Position numbers and translations under genes: made by a program | Assembly: GCA_905206805.1 (NCBI GenBank) | Contig: CAJLIR010000006.1 | Span: forward strand, 1 to 64,000 | Length of the DNA: 64,000 nucleotides | From: an uncultured Caryophanales bacterium | GTDB lineage: Bacteria; Bacillota_I; Bacilli_A; RF39; UBA660 | Direction: 5' to 3' | Shown: piece by piece, positions 7,921 through 16,125 of the stretch | Layout of the letters: every line of letters starts with the position of its first letter | Position numbering within the stretch: position 1 is the first letter of the stretch | Notes under the pieces: model-generated | The model's input: only the letters and a program-made list of their open reading frames with translations | Told to the model about the DNA's origin: nothing | Databases searched by the model: none

Positions 7921-9675
7921 ATGTTTGGAAAAATTATATATATAAGTGATAATGTAGCGCATATTGAAATTCCAGAAGGAACTCCAATTGCTGAAAATTT
8001 AATGAATATGCATGTTATTTTCGAAGATGAAAAAAAGAAAATATTAGGTGAAATTGAGGATATAAGCGAAAAAATCATTAAAGTAGGATTTTTGGGTGAA
8101 ATAGTAAATGGTAGATTTGTTGGTGGTGTCATTAGAAAACCAACTTTATCGGCAAGAATTAGAATTATAACAAAGGAAGAATTAGCTTTAATTATTGGTG
8201 AAGATACCCCAGGAAGTATGATATTAGGTAATTCTCCATTATATGATGACTGTCAAATAAGAGTTGATATTAACGATTTATTTAGTAATCATATGGCAAT
8301 ATTCGGAAATACTGGTAGTGGTAAATCTTGTGGTGTTGCAAGACTTTTACAAAATGTATTTAATAATCCTAATTTTTTGCCATATAAATCTAATTTCTTT
8401 ATTTTTGATGCATATGGAGAATATCATAATGCATTTAAAGATATTAATAAAATAAATCCTAATTTACATTTTAAATATTATACAACTAATAAAACAGAAG
8501 CTGGAGAACAAAAATTAAAAATACCTTTATGGCTTTTAAATGTGGATGACTTAGCTTTATTACTTGAAGCAAGTAGTCACTCACAACTAACAATTATTGA
8601 AAAAATGTTAAAATTAGTTAAAATATTTTCACAATCAGACGAACAGTCTATTAAGTATCGTAATCATTTAATTGCAAAAGCTATTATGAATATTTTATAT
8701 ACAAATCAAACTTCTCCAAGTAAGAGAAATGACATTTTTTCTATATTAGCAACTTGTTCAACAGAACAATTTAACTTAGAAGCTCCAGTTCAAGGTATAG
8801 GTTATGTTAGAAAATTTCGTGAATGTTTTACAATGAATAAAGATGGACAATTTACTGAAAGTATATTAGTAACAGAATATATTAGTAGTTTTATTGATGA
8901 AGAACTTGAAAAATATGAACCAGTTAAACCTACATTCTATACATTAGAAGATATGGAAAAAGCTATGAATTTTACGCTTATTTCAGAAGGCCTTTTAAAG
9001 AATGAAAAAATGTATGATGAAGCAATTATGTTAAAGGTTAGATTACACGCTTTAGTTATAGGAGAGAATTCTGAGTATTTCAAAATGGATAGATATATGA
9101 CAGTGGAACAATACATTTCTTCGCTAGTTGCTTGTCCAGATGGAAGAAAGGCTCAAATAATTAACTTTAACTTAGAAGATATTGATGATTCTTTTGCAAA
9201 AAGTGTTACAAAAATCTATACAAGAATGTTATTTGATTTTACGAAAAGATTGAATGTCAGAGCTTCAATACCATTTCATATATTCCTAGAAGAAGCTCAT
9301 AGATATGTTCAAAATGATAATGATAAATTTTTACTTGGTTATAATATTTTTGATCGTGTTGCAAAAGAAGGAAGAAAATATGGTCTTATATTTAATTTAA
9401 TTTCACAAAGACCAGTAGAAATTTCTGAAACTGTTATTTCACAATGCTCTAATTTTATAATCTTCAAAATGAACCATCCTCGTGATTTGGAGTATATTAA
9501 AAAAATGTTACCAAATATTAGTGCAGAGGTTGTTGAAAAACAAAAGAGTTTACAACCAGGTACATGTGTAGCATTTGGAAAAGCATTTAAAATTCCAATG
9601 ATTATAAAAATGCAGATGCCAAATCCTGAACCACATAGTTCAAACTGTGATGTTGTTGCAAGATGGGTTAATTAA
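7921..9675 (+). CDS. HerA-like hexameric ATPase (HAS-barrel plus DUF87)
   Basis: 584 residues. The N-terminal ~75 residues form a beta-rich region consistent with a HAS barrel. Walker A is GNTGSGKS near residue 130. Walker B with the catalytic glutamate is FHIFLEEAHR near 455, followed by the sensor/arginine region LISQRPVEISETVISQC near 495. HerA ATPases are FtsK-like ring translocases that usually act in DNA end processing with NurA, and variants serve in antiphage systems. No NurA, SIR2 or other nuclease is adjacent; the partner here is an amidohydrolase overlapping by one base. The gene lies between ylxM and ffh, which is unusual. Confidence 0.9.
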   Translation: MFGKIIYISDNVAHIEIPEGTPIAENLMNMHVIFEDEKKKILGEIEDISEKIIKVGFLGEIVNGRFVGGVIRKPTLSARIRIITKEELALIIGEDTPGSMILGNSPLYDDCQIRVDINDLFSNHMAIFGNTGSGKSCGVARLLQNVFNNPNFLPYKSNFFIFDAYGEYHNAFKDINKINPNLHFKYYTTNKTEAGEQKLKIPLWLLNVDDLALLLEASSHSQLTIIEKMLKLVKIFSQSDEQSIKYRNHLIAKAIMNILYTNQTSPSKRNDIFSILATCSTEQFNLEAPVQGIGYVRKFRECFTMNKDGQFTESILVTEYISSFIDEELEKYEPVKPTFYTLEDMEKAMNFTLISEGLLKNEKMYDEAIMLKVRLHALVIGENSEYFKMDRYMTVEQYISSLVACPDGRKAQIINFNLEDIDDSFAKSVTKIYTRMLFDFTKRLNVRASIPFHIFLEEAHRYVQNDNDKFLLGYNIFDRVAKEGRKYGLIFNLISQRPVEISETVISQCSNFIIFKMNHPRDLEYIKKMLPNISAEVVEKQKSLQPGTCVAFGKAFKIPMIIKMQMPNPEPHSSNCDVVARWVN

Positions 9676-10436
9676 TGAACGATAAATTATTGATACATAT
9701 TCCTCATTCTAGTTTAAATTTTCCTAAGTTATTTTTGACTCGTGTTAATGATTTAGAAAAAGTTAACTCTGAAAATATTTTTATATCAGATTATTTGATT
9801 GACCAATTTATACCAAATGATGATGTAAATATTATTAAATTTAATTATTCTAGATTATTTTGTGATGTAGAAAGATTTAAAAATGATTCAGATGAACCTA
9901 TGTCAAAATATGGCATGGGTTCTGTTTATTACTTAGATTCTAATGGTTATAAGTTTATTGATTATGATGAAGTTTATAAAAGAGAGGTTATTTGTAACTA
10001 TTATGATAATCATCATAAAAAATTAGATAGTATGGTTACTGATATTTTAAATAAAAATAATATTTGCTATATTTTGGATTTACATAGTTTTTCTGATTTG
10101 TTTGTTAATAAAATGTTTAATTATAATGATACTCCAGATATATGTATTGGTGTTGAGGATGGAAAAACTGATTTAGAATTACTTAATATAACTATTAATC
10201 ACTTTAAGGAATTCAATTATTCGGTTAAAATTAATTTTCCATATAAAGGTAGCATAATACCTAATAAATATTATTCAGCGAATGATAATAGAATAAAAAC
10301 AATGATGATAGAGATAAATAAAAGAATATATTTAGAAAATAATTGTGTACCTGATAAGAAAAAATATAAAAAATTAAAAAAATGTATGAATTTATATTAT
10401 ATAAAATTAAATGATTATTTACAAAAAAATAAATAG
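9675..10436 (+). CDS. N-formylglutamate amidohydrolase family protein
   Basis: 253 residues. It matches the N-formylglutamate amidohydrolase fold in IHIPHSSLNFP near the N-terminus, CDVERF in the middle and YILDLHSFSD near residue 130, which supply metal-ligand His, Asp and Glu. Classical members hydrolyse N-formyl-glutamate in histidine breakdown, but no hut genes are nearby. The start overlaps the HerA stop (TAATGA-type), so the two are translationally coupled. Substrate unknown; the family assignment is good, the role is open. Confidence 0.8.
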   Translation: MNDKLLIHIPHSSLNFPKLFLTRVNDLEKVNSENIFISDYLIDQFIPNDDVNIIKFNYSRLFCDVERFKNDSDEPMSKYGMGSVYYLDSNGYKFIDYDEVYKREVICNYYDNHHKKLDSMVTDILNKNNICYILDLHSFSDLFVNKMFNYNDTPDICIGVEDGKTDLELLNITINHFKEFNYSVKINFPYKGSIIPNKYYSANDNRIKTMMIEINKRIYLENNCVPDKKKYKKLKKCMNLYYIKLNDYLQKNK

Positions 10437-10480
10437 TTCAAAATTCTATATTGTTTCATATACTATATACGAGGTGTTAT

Positions 10481-10927
10481 ATGAAATACAGAGAAATTTT
10501 AAATAAAATATATTCTAATTATAAAAAAAATGATAAGTTTGATTTAAATAGTTTTATAAAATTTTACAAAGAAAATAATACTAAAATTGTTAAGTTTAAA
10601 ATGTTTGACAATATAGATGGTATTATTGTTGACCAAAATCATTTAATATTTATATATTTTAAAGATAAAGAGTCGATGGTTTTTAGTAAAGCACATATTG
10701 TATTTGATAGTAGAGCTATAATATATAATTGTGTATTAAATAATGGTGATATTGAATATCAAGAAACTATTGGAAGAGATTTTAGAAAAAGAGAGGATAT
10801 TTATAACTTTAATGATATAGATATTGTAATTAATGATAATTTGCTTGATGAAGAATTTGAACATACAATAGAGAATATTGAATACTTAAGTTATCAAAAA
10901 AATAAACAAAAAAGGCTTAAAATATAG
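10481..10927 (+). CDS. Unknown 148-residue protein in the HerA cassette
   Basis: No recognised domain. It is rich in beta-prone segments (KMFDNIDGIIVDQNHLIFIY and HIVFDSRAIIYNCVL) with a Lys-rich end, and has no signal peptide. The start is ATG 10481, with GAGGTG 5 bases upstream; an earlier in-frame ATG at 10451 has no such site. The gene follows the amidohydrolase after 44 bases and precedes ffh. Confidence 0.65.
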   Translation: MKYREILNKIYSNYKKNDKFDLNSFIKFYKENNTKIVKFKMFDNIDGIIVDQNHLIFIYFKDKESMVFSKAHIVFDSRAIIYNCVLNNGDIEYQETIGRDFRKREDIYNFNDIDIVINDNLLDEEFEHTIENIEYLSYQKNKQKRLKI

Positions 10928-10937
10928 TCTTTTTTTT
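10908..10937 (+). terminator. Possible weak terminator before ffh
   Basis: AAAAAAGGCT (10908-10917) pairs with AGTC plus the following T run around an 8-base loop, ending in eight T. The stem overlaps the stop codon of the upstream gene. Read-through into ffh is possible. Confidence 0.5.
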
Positions 10938-10971
10938 AATTTTATTATATAATTTAAAAAGGTGATTATAA

Positions 10972-12279
10972 ATGTTTGAAAATTTAGGAGATAGATTACA
11001 AAACGCTATTAATAAAATAAAGGGTTATGGGAAAATAACTGAAGAAAATATTAGTGAAGTTACAAGAGAAATAAGACTTGCATTATTAGAGGCTGATGTT
11101 AATTATAAAGTTGTAAAAGAATTTATAAATAATGTTAAAGAAAAAGCATTAGGTGAAGAAGTTCAGAAAAGTTTAAGACCTAGTGAATTATTTGTTAAAA
11201 TTGTAAAAGATGAATTAGTTGATTTATTAGGTGGTAATTCAGAACCAATTAATACTACTGGTAATCCCGCTATATTAATGCTTGTGGGATTACAAGGAAG
11301 TGGTAAAACTACTACTATAGCAAAATTAGCCAATTTTTTAAGAAAAAAATACAATAAAAAACCATTACTTGTAGCATGTGATGTATATAGACCTGCCGCA
11401 ATTGATCAATTAAAGCAACTTGGTAGAGAACTTAATATTGAAGTATATTCAGAAGGAAAGGAAGATCCCGTAAAAATTTCGAGTAATGCTGTTAACTATG
11501 CTAAAGAAAATGGTTTTAATTATGTTTTAGTAGATACTGCAGGTAGATTACATATTGATGAATTGTTAATGCAAGAACTTGAAAATATTACAAATAGTAT
11601 TAATCCTCAAGAAACAATTTTAGTAATTGATAGTATGATGGGACAAGATGCTATAAATGTAATTGAAGGTTTTAATTCAAAATTAAAATTAACAGGAGCA
11701 ATTTTAACAAAATTAGATGGAGATACTAGGGGTGGGGTTGCCTTATCGGTAAGACACTTGACTAATGTTCCAATTAAATTTATTGGTATTAGTGAAAAAA
11801 TGGATGGATTAGAAGAATTTCATCCTGATAGAATGGCTACTCGTATTCTTGGTATGGGCGATTTAATGACTATGATTGAAAAGGCTGAATCTGTTATTGA
11901 TCAAGACGAAGTTATGAATACAGCTAAAAAAATGCAAAAGGGAAATTTTGATTTAGAAGATTTCTTAAGTCAATTAAAACAAATAAAAAAAATGGGCCCA
12001 CTTGAAAATTTAATAAAGTTAATTCCTGGTGCTAAAAAAATGGGATTAAATAATGTTCAAATTAATCCTAAGGATATGGCTCATTTAGAAGCAATAATTT
12101 TATCTATGACACCTAAGGAAAGAAAGCATCCTGAAATAATTAAGGCAAGTAGAAAAATTAGAATTGCTAAAGGTTCAGGTAGAAGTGTTGAGGAAGTAAA
12201 TAGGCTTTTAAAGCAATTTGAACAAATGAAAACTATGATGAAACAATTTAAAAATGGAAATTTTAAAATGCCATTTTAG
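10972..12279 (+). CDS. ffh: Signal recognition particle protein Ffh (SRP54)
   Basis: 435 residues. The N domain is followed by the G domain with P-loop GLQGSGKTTTIAKLA near residue 105, DVYRPAAIDQL, VDTAGRLH and TKLDGDTRGG. The M domain starts near residue 300 and ends in a Met-rich, basic tail (MKTMMKQFKNGNFKMPF) that binds SRP RNA and signal sequences. Ffh with 4.5S/6S RNA captures nascent membrane proteins and works with FtsY, encoded in the same run of genes. GGTGAT precedes the ATG. Confidence 0.98.
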   Translation: MFENLGDRLQNAINKIKGYGKITEENISEVTREIRLALLEADVNYKVVKEFINNVKEKALGEEVQKSLRPSELFVKIVKDELVDLLGGNSEPINTTGNPAILMLVGLQGSGKTTTIAKLANFLRKKYNKKPLLVACDVYRPAAIDQLKQLGRELNIEVYSEGKEDPVKISSNAVNYAKENGFNYVLVDTAGRLHIDELLMQELENITNSINPQETILVIDSMMGQDAINVIEGFNSKLKLTGAILTKLDGDTRGGVALSVRHLTNVPIKFIGISEKMDGLEEFHPDRMATRILGMGDLMTMIEKAESVIDQDEVMNTAKKMQKGNFDLEDFLSQLKQIKKMGPLENLIKLIPGAKKMGLNNVQINPKDMAHLEAIILSMTPKERKHPEIIKASRKIRIAKGSGRSVEEVNRLLKQFEQMKTMMKQFKNGNFKMPF

Positions 12280-12314
12280 AAAAAGATTAAATGAAAATTT
12301 CATTTAATCTTTTT
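12280..12314 (+). terminator. Strong intrinsic terminator after ffh
   Basis: A 17-base arm (12280-12296, AAAAAGATTAAATGAAA) pairs perfectly with the arm at about 12298-12314, which ends in a T run. Confidence 0.9.
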
Positions 12315-12498
12315 ATTTATATTGATTACTTATTGATTTATAAACATCGGTTATATTAGTAATGTGTTTATATCATTTATGTAATTTTTTATAAAATTAA
12401 TGCTTTTTATATATTTTTTATAATAAATAAAATTAACAAGGCAAATCACATATTCAAAAAAATTCAATCGACATATCATAAAGTAGATAAGGGGGAAT

Positions 12499-12852
12499 AT
12501 GTTCATGTTATTTAATAAAAGATGTTGTGGAGCAATGCCACAATTTGGTTGTGCACCAATAATGCCACAAGATAACTGTTGTGACGGAGGTAATTTTGCT
12601 CAAGGAGCAATGCCACAATCAGATAGATGTTGTCAAAATATGAACCAAACAAGAGAACAATGTATAGTAGAACCAACTATTAATAAATGTATTGAAAAAG
12701 AATTTTATCATGAAGTACCACATGTATGTCCAATACATACACATGTAATAAATCGTCATATATATAATCATAGCTATACACCACAATACACTTGTTCAGA
12801 AGAAAACCAAGTTTGCAATATTGACAACGGACCATGTTGCAAATTTGTCTAA
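12499..12852 (+). CDS. CotD-like Cys/His-rich spore coat protein
   Basis: 117 residues with ten or more Cys, often paired (RCCGAMP, DNCCDGG, DRCCQ, GPCC). The C-terminal half has the His/Pro pattern VPHVCPIHTHVINRHIYNH, closely resembling the conserved core of the CotD inner coat family, in which cysteines allow cross-linking. There is no signal peptide, as expected for a protein made in the mother cell. AAGGGGGA precedes the ATG. It has its own terminator. Together with the collagen-like genes at 53-58 kb it suggests spores in this lineage. Confidence 0.7.
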   Translation: MFMLFNKRCCGAMPQFGCAPIMPQDNCCDGGNFAQGAMPQSDRCCQNMNQTREQCIVEPTINKCIEKEFYHEVPHVCPIHTHVINRHIYNHSYTPQYTCSEENQVCNIDNGPCCKFV

Positions 12853-12878
12853 AGAATAGTCTACTATTCTTTTTTTTC
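12852..12878 (+). terminator. Terminator after the CotD-like gene
   Basis: GAATAG (12854-12859) and CTATTC (12864-12869) form a hairpin with a 4-base loop, extended by A:T pairs and followed by a run of T. Confidence 0.8.
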
Positions 12879-12923
12879 TTGCTAAAAATAAATAATTTGA
12901 TTATACTAGTAACAGGTGATGTT

Positions 12924-13553
12924 ATGAAAAAAGTATTATTAAAATGTATTTTTATAATAATAATTTTGGTTGGTTATATTATTTTGAATGAAAATATACA
13001 TGAAAAAAACTATGTCAATGAAATTGTATTAGAAAGTGATTCTATTACTAGTTATGATTGGGAATGTATAGTTAATGATGAATTTTTGAATATTTCAAAA
13101 GAAGAAAAAAATGGAAAATATATATTTAAACTATCTGCTAAAAAGAGTGGAATAACAGAAGTTCAATGTGTATATAGTTCTTCATTAAATAATAATGATA
13201 GTGATGTTGTAAAAGTATATAGTGTTCAGATTGATTCAAGAAAAAAAATTACTATTAATGATCCAAAGGACTATAAAGAATTCAAATTTGATACAGCATA
13301 TGGCAATGTAAAAATTGTTGCTAATAATGCGTTAACTGCTACAGGATTTGCTGGTTCTAGTAATACTATTTTTTATTTAAAGGATAATAATTTATATTTA
13401 TATGTCAATAATGGTGATGATGATTTATTGGCAGTTGGTGTAGATAAAATGTATTATGAAAATAACAATTCTCAAGTAATTACTGTGAAATTAAATAAAA
13501 ATTCAAATATTATTAAGAATTTGCCTTACATAAATTATGTATATGATAATTAA
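12924..13553 (+). CDS. Signal-anchored extracytoplasmic protein, unknown
   Basis: 209 residues. The N-terminus has a basic start and a hydrophobic segment (CIFIIIILVGYIILNE) that acts as signal peptide or anchor. Residues 35-85 (SITSYDWECIVNDEFLNISK through SGITEVQCVYSS) loosely resemble the chagasin/Ig-like inhibitor fold; that resemblance is weak. Two Cys in this part could form a disulfide. The rest is beta-rich. ATG 12924 follows GGTGAT; a longer upstream frame would run through the preceding terminator. Confidence 0.65.
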   Translation: MKKVLLKCIFIIIILVGYIILNENIHEKNYVNEIVLESDSITSYDWECIVNDEFLNISKEEKNGKYIFKLSAKKSGITEVQCVYSSSLNNNDSDVVKVYSVQIDSRKKITINDPKDYKEFKFDTAYGNVKIVANNALTATGFAGSSNTIFYLKDNNLYLYVNNGDDDLLAVGVDKMYYENNNSQVITVKLNKNSNIIKNLPYINYVYDN

Positions 13554-13586
13554 TAAAAAAATAGAATATTAAAATTTTATTCTATT
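13554..13586. terminator. Bidirectional terminator between convergent genes
   Basis: AATAGAATA (13560-13568) pairs with TATTCTATT (13578-13586). The A run on the left supplies T residues for the minus strand. It overlaps the 3' end of the HTH regulator. Confidence 0.65.
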
Positions 13587-14011
13587 CTGCCACATAACCA
13601 ATCTAGTGAAATTTCAAATTTTGTTGCTATACTATAAGCAAAAACAGTTAATATTAAAGTTTTTCCATTTTCATAAGCACTAATAGTAGAGTGAGATGTA
13701 TTTAATAATTTTGCCAAATCATTTTGGCTTAAATTAAATTTTTTTCTTAAATACAAAATTCTTTCACCTATTATTTTTTTATTTATTTTGTCGTTTATTT
13801 TTGGATAATTTTTGTCTTTAGATAAATTTACTATATAATCCATAGATAAATTATAAAAATTGCACAAGTCATTTAAGTGTTCTAAAGGAATGAATGTTTC
13901 ACCTGTTTCCCATCTATTATATGTTGACTTACTAACATTTAGTTTTAAGGCAATTTGTCTTTGTGTAAGTTCACTATTTTCTCTTAAACTTTTTAATTTT
14001 TCAAAAATCAT
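13577..14011 (-). CDS. Regulator with two XRE-type HTH domains
   Basis: 144 residues made almost entirely of two Cro/C1-type helix-turn-helix domains. The first covers residues 1-65 (LTQRQIALKLNVSKSTYNRWETGE). The second covers 80-144 (LSQNDLAKLLNTSHSTISAYENGK). Tandem XRE proteins bind operator DNA as repressors. No ligand domain is present. The gene is divergent from the small gene at 14116, so it may control that gap and itself. Target unknown. Confidence 0.88.
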   Translation of the reverse strand: MIFEKLKSLRENSELTQRQIALKLNVSKSTYNRWETGETFIPLEHLNDLCNFYNLSMDYIVNLSKDKNYPKINDKINKKIIGERILYLRKKFNLSQNDLAKLLNTSHSTISAYENGKTLILTVFAYSIATKFEISLDWLCGRIE

Positions 14012-14087
14012 ATACTACTTCACCTATATATAATTTTCTCATTAAATAAAATTTTATTAATTTTTGTCCCCTATATGCGACCGAATG

Positions 14088-14096
14088 TGTTATAAT
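14088..14096 (+). promoter_or_regulatory. Extended -10 promoter for the gene at 14116
   Basis: TGTTATAAT gives a perfect TATAAT at 14091-14096 with an extended TG, about 20 bases before the start codon. No good -35 is seen at 17 bases. Confidence 0.5.
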
Positions 14097-14115
14097 AAAT
14101 ACGAGGAGGAATATT

Positions 14116-14316
14116 ATGAATTATTTTATAAGACAATATCATAAAATTTTAACGCAGTTAGAAAATTATAAAAAAAATTTAGTTTTGAGACAAACCAAAT
14201 TTATTAATGATCAAGATATATATCTTAAATATTTTGATGAAATAGATAATTTATTATTGGATAAATATATAAAAATAGAAGAAATGTTAAATGAATTTAA
14301 TGAACAAAATTATTAA
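14116..14316 (+). CDS. Small helical protein, unknown
   Basis: 66 residues, mostly helix with Lys, Glu, Tyr and Leu (RQYHKILTQLENYKKNLVLR). There is no signal peptide. A very good site (AGGAGG) precedes the ATG and an extended -10 lies upstream, so it is probably real. Its last 20 bases overlap the convergent pseudouridine synthase gene. Family not recognised. Confidence 0.6.
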   Translation: MNYFIRQYHKILTQLENYKKNLVLRQTKFINDQDIYLKYFDEIDNLLLDKYIKIEEMLNEFNEQNY

Positions 14317-15145
14317 AGTAAGATGGTTTATTAATTTCAAATGTAAGAATTTTTTTACTATTTGGATCTAGAATAATAAGTTTATTTGCATGTAAGCAAA
14401 AATAATTTGATTTGAAGTTTTTATCTCCATATTTTTTGTCACCAACAATACTATTACCAATACTTTGCATAGCAACACGAATTTGATTTTTTCTGCCTGT
14501 TTTAATTTCGATATCTAAAAGTGAATAATTTTGATTTGATTTGATAACTTTGTAGCAAGTTATAGCTTTTTTCCCTGTATTATTTTTTGTTGCAAAAACA
14601 TATAAATTGTCAGTTTCTTTTAAATACTGAATAATTGTGTCACTGCTTTTTTTAGGAATACCTTCTACAATAGCTTGATATCCTCTATATTTAACTAATG
14701 AGTCCCAATTATTTTGGTATATACTTTGAATTTTTGTACTTTTAGCAAACATTACTATTCCAGATGTTTCCCTATCAAGTCTATGAATAACAAAAACTTT
14801 AGAATTTTTGTTATTTTTTTTTAAATATTCACTAACTAAATGATATAGTGTTTTTTCCTTTTCTTTATTTGTACTAATTGTAAGTAAATTAGATGGTTTA
14901 TTAACTACGATTATGTTTTTATCTTCGTAAATTATTTCTATATTGTCATTTATTTTTGAATTAAAATTATTAATTGTAATAGAATCATTACATTTTAAAT
15001 TGTAATTATATTGTGTTATCTTTTTATTATTAACAAGTATTTGATTATTTGCTAATTTCTTTTTAGCTTCTTTATGAGAATATTTTAATTCTTCTATTAA
15101 GTAATTTATTAAAATTGTATCTTTATTTACTATATAATTTTTCAT
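14297..15145 (-). CDS. RluA/RluD-family pseudouridine synthase
   Basis: About 282 residues. An N-terminal S4-like RNA-binding domain (EAKKKLANNQILVNNKKIT) is followed by the catalytic domain with VIHRLDRETSGIVMFAKS, which contains the catalytic Asp, and the late block VGDKKYGDKN. It converts uridine to pseudouridine in rRNA or tRNA; the exact site cannot be told. ATG 15145 is preferred, with GGGTG 6 bases before it; a GTG at 15154 overlaps that site. Confidence 0.92.
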   Translation of the reverse strand: MKNYIVNKDTILINYLIEELKYSHKEAKKKLANNQILVNNKKITQYNYNLKCNDSITINNFNSKINDNIEIIYEDKNIIVVNKPSNLLTISTNKEKEKTLYHLVSEYLKKNNKNSKVFVIHRLDRETSGIVMFAKSTKIQSIYQNNWDSLVKYRGYQAIVEGIPKKSSDTIIQYLKETDNLYVFATKNNTGKKAITCYKVIKSNQNYSLLDIEIKTGRKNQIRVAMQSIGNSIVGDKKYGDKNFKSNYFCLHANKLIILDPNSKKILTFEINKPSYFNNFVH

Positions 15146-15186
15146 ATTTAACACCCAAAATAATAATACACTATAATTTAAAAATT

Positions 15187-15771
15187 TTAAATATTATTTT
15201 CTAAATATTCTTCTAAAGTTAAATTATTTTTAGTTATTTCTAAAGCAATTTTTCCTACATATCTATAATGCCATGGTTCATATTTAAATCCAGTTATATT
15301 TTGTTTATCAGAGGGATATCTTAATATAAAACCATAATTAGGAGCATTTTTTATCATCCAAGAAAATTCCTTTGTATTACTAAAATTATTGTAGTCGCCC
15401 TCTGAACCTCTTACATCAACTGCAAGTCCTGTTTGATGTTCAGAGTGTCCTGGTTTAGCAGAACAGGCGTTAGCATATTCACTACCATATTTTAATACAT
15501 AATTGTCGTATAATTTTTTTTGATATTCAAAACTTCTATATGTTGATTCTGCTTTTATACTTAAATTTAATTTTTTAGCATTCTTACATAATTTTTCAAA
15601 GCATTCTTTAGCTTCATTTCTTAAATATTTAGTATCAACAGAATATAATTCATTAATTTTTTCTAAATTGCTAGGTATAAATTTTTGATACAACATATTA
15701 TTTTTATTTACAAGTACTAATAAATCATCAGGATTTTCAATTAATTTTATATTTTTATAAAAATCATTCAT
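15187..15771 (-). CDS. VanY/LdcB-type D,D-carboxypeptidase (M15B)
   Basis: 194 residues. The zinc motif is SEHQTGLAVDVRG (HxxxxxxD), the second half is YEPWHYRYVG (ExxH-type), and the upstream block is STYRSFEYQKKLY. These are all diagnostic of M15B peptidases that trim D-Ala or the L-Lys-D-Ala bond from peptidoglycan stem peptides. Odd point: the N-terminus (MNDFYKNIKLIENPDD) has no signal peptide or anchor, although the substrate is outside the cell. It could be released by lysis or act on cytoplasmic precursors. Confidence 0.9.
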   Translation of the reverse strand: MNDFYKNIKLIENPDDLLVLVNKNNMLYQKFIPSNLEKINELYSVDTKYLRNEAKECFEKLCKNAKKLNLSIKAESTYRSFEYQKKLYDNYVLKYGSEYANACSAKPGHSEHQTGLAVDVRGSEGDYNNFSNTKEFSWMIKNAPNYGFILRYPSDKQNITGFKYEPWHYRYVGKIALEITKNNLTLEEYLENNI

Positions 15772-15876
15772 TTAATCACCACTTAATTTTATGCGATTAA
15801 TAAATTGGACATACTCATTATTTTTATTAAACCATATATTATGATAGAAGTTTTTACTTCTTTAAGGAGGAATTAT

Positions 15877-16125
15877 ATGAATAATAATACTATAAGCCTC
15901 GATTTACTTAAAATAGGAGATAGCGCTAATGTTGTAAAAATTAATTCAAACGATGATATAAAAAGAAGATTACTTGATATGGGAATAACTGAAAATAGCG
16001 TAATTAAATGTATTTTAGAAAGTCCTTTTAAAGATCCTAGAGCTTATTTAGTTAAGGGTGCCACTATAGCAATAAGAAATTGTGATGCGAAAGATATAAC
16101 GGTAAGGTGTTGTAATAATGAATGA
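15877..16125 (+). CDS. feoA: Ferrous iron transport protein A
   Basis: 82-residue SH3-like FeoA domain: LDLLKIGDSANVVKI, then RRLLDMGITENSVIKC and VKGATIAIRNCDAKDI. FeoA binds and stimulates FeoB. ATG 15877 follows AAGGAGG by 6 bases; an in-frame upstream ATG has no such site. It ends in TGA within the feoB start region (8-base overlap). Reading that TGA as Trp would run deep into feoB, so TGA is a stop in this organism. Confidence 0.95.
   Translation: MNNNTISLDLLKIGDSANVVKINSNDDIKRRLLDMGITENSVIKCILESPFKDPRAYLVKGATIAIRNCDAKDITVRCCNNE

Noticed and set aside
7921..10927. HerA cassette as a proven antiphage system.
   Set aside because: No known effector domain is visible; kept only as an unusual arrangement.
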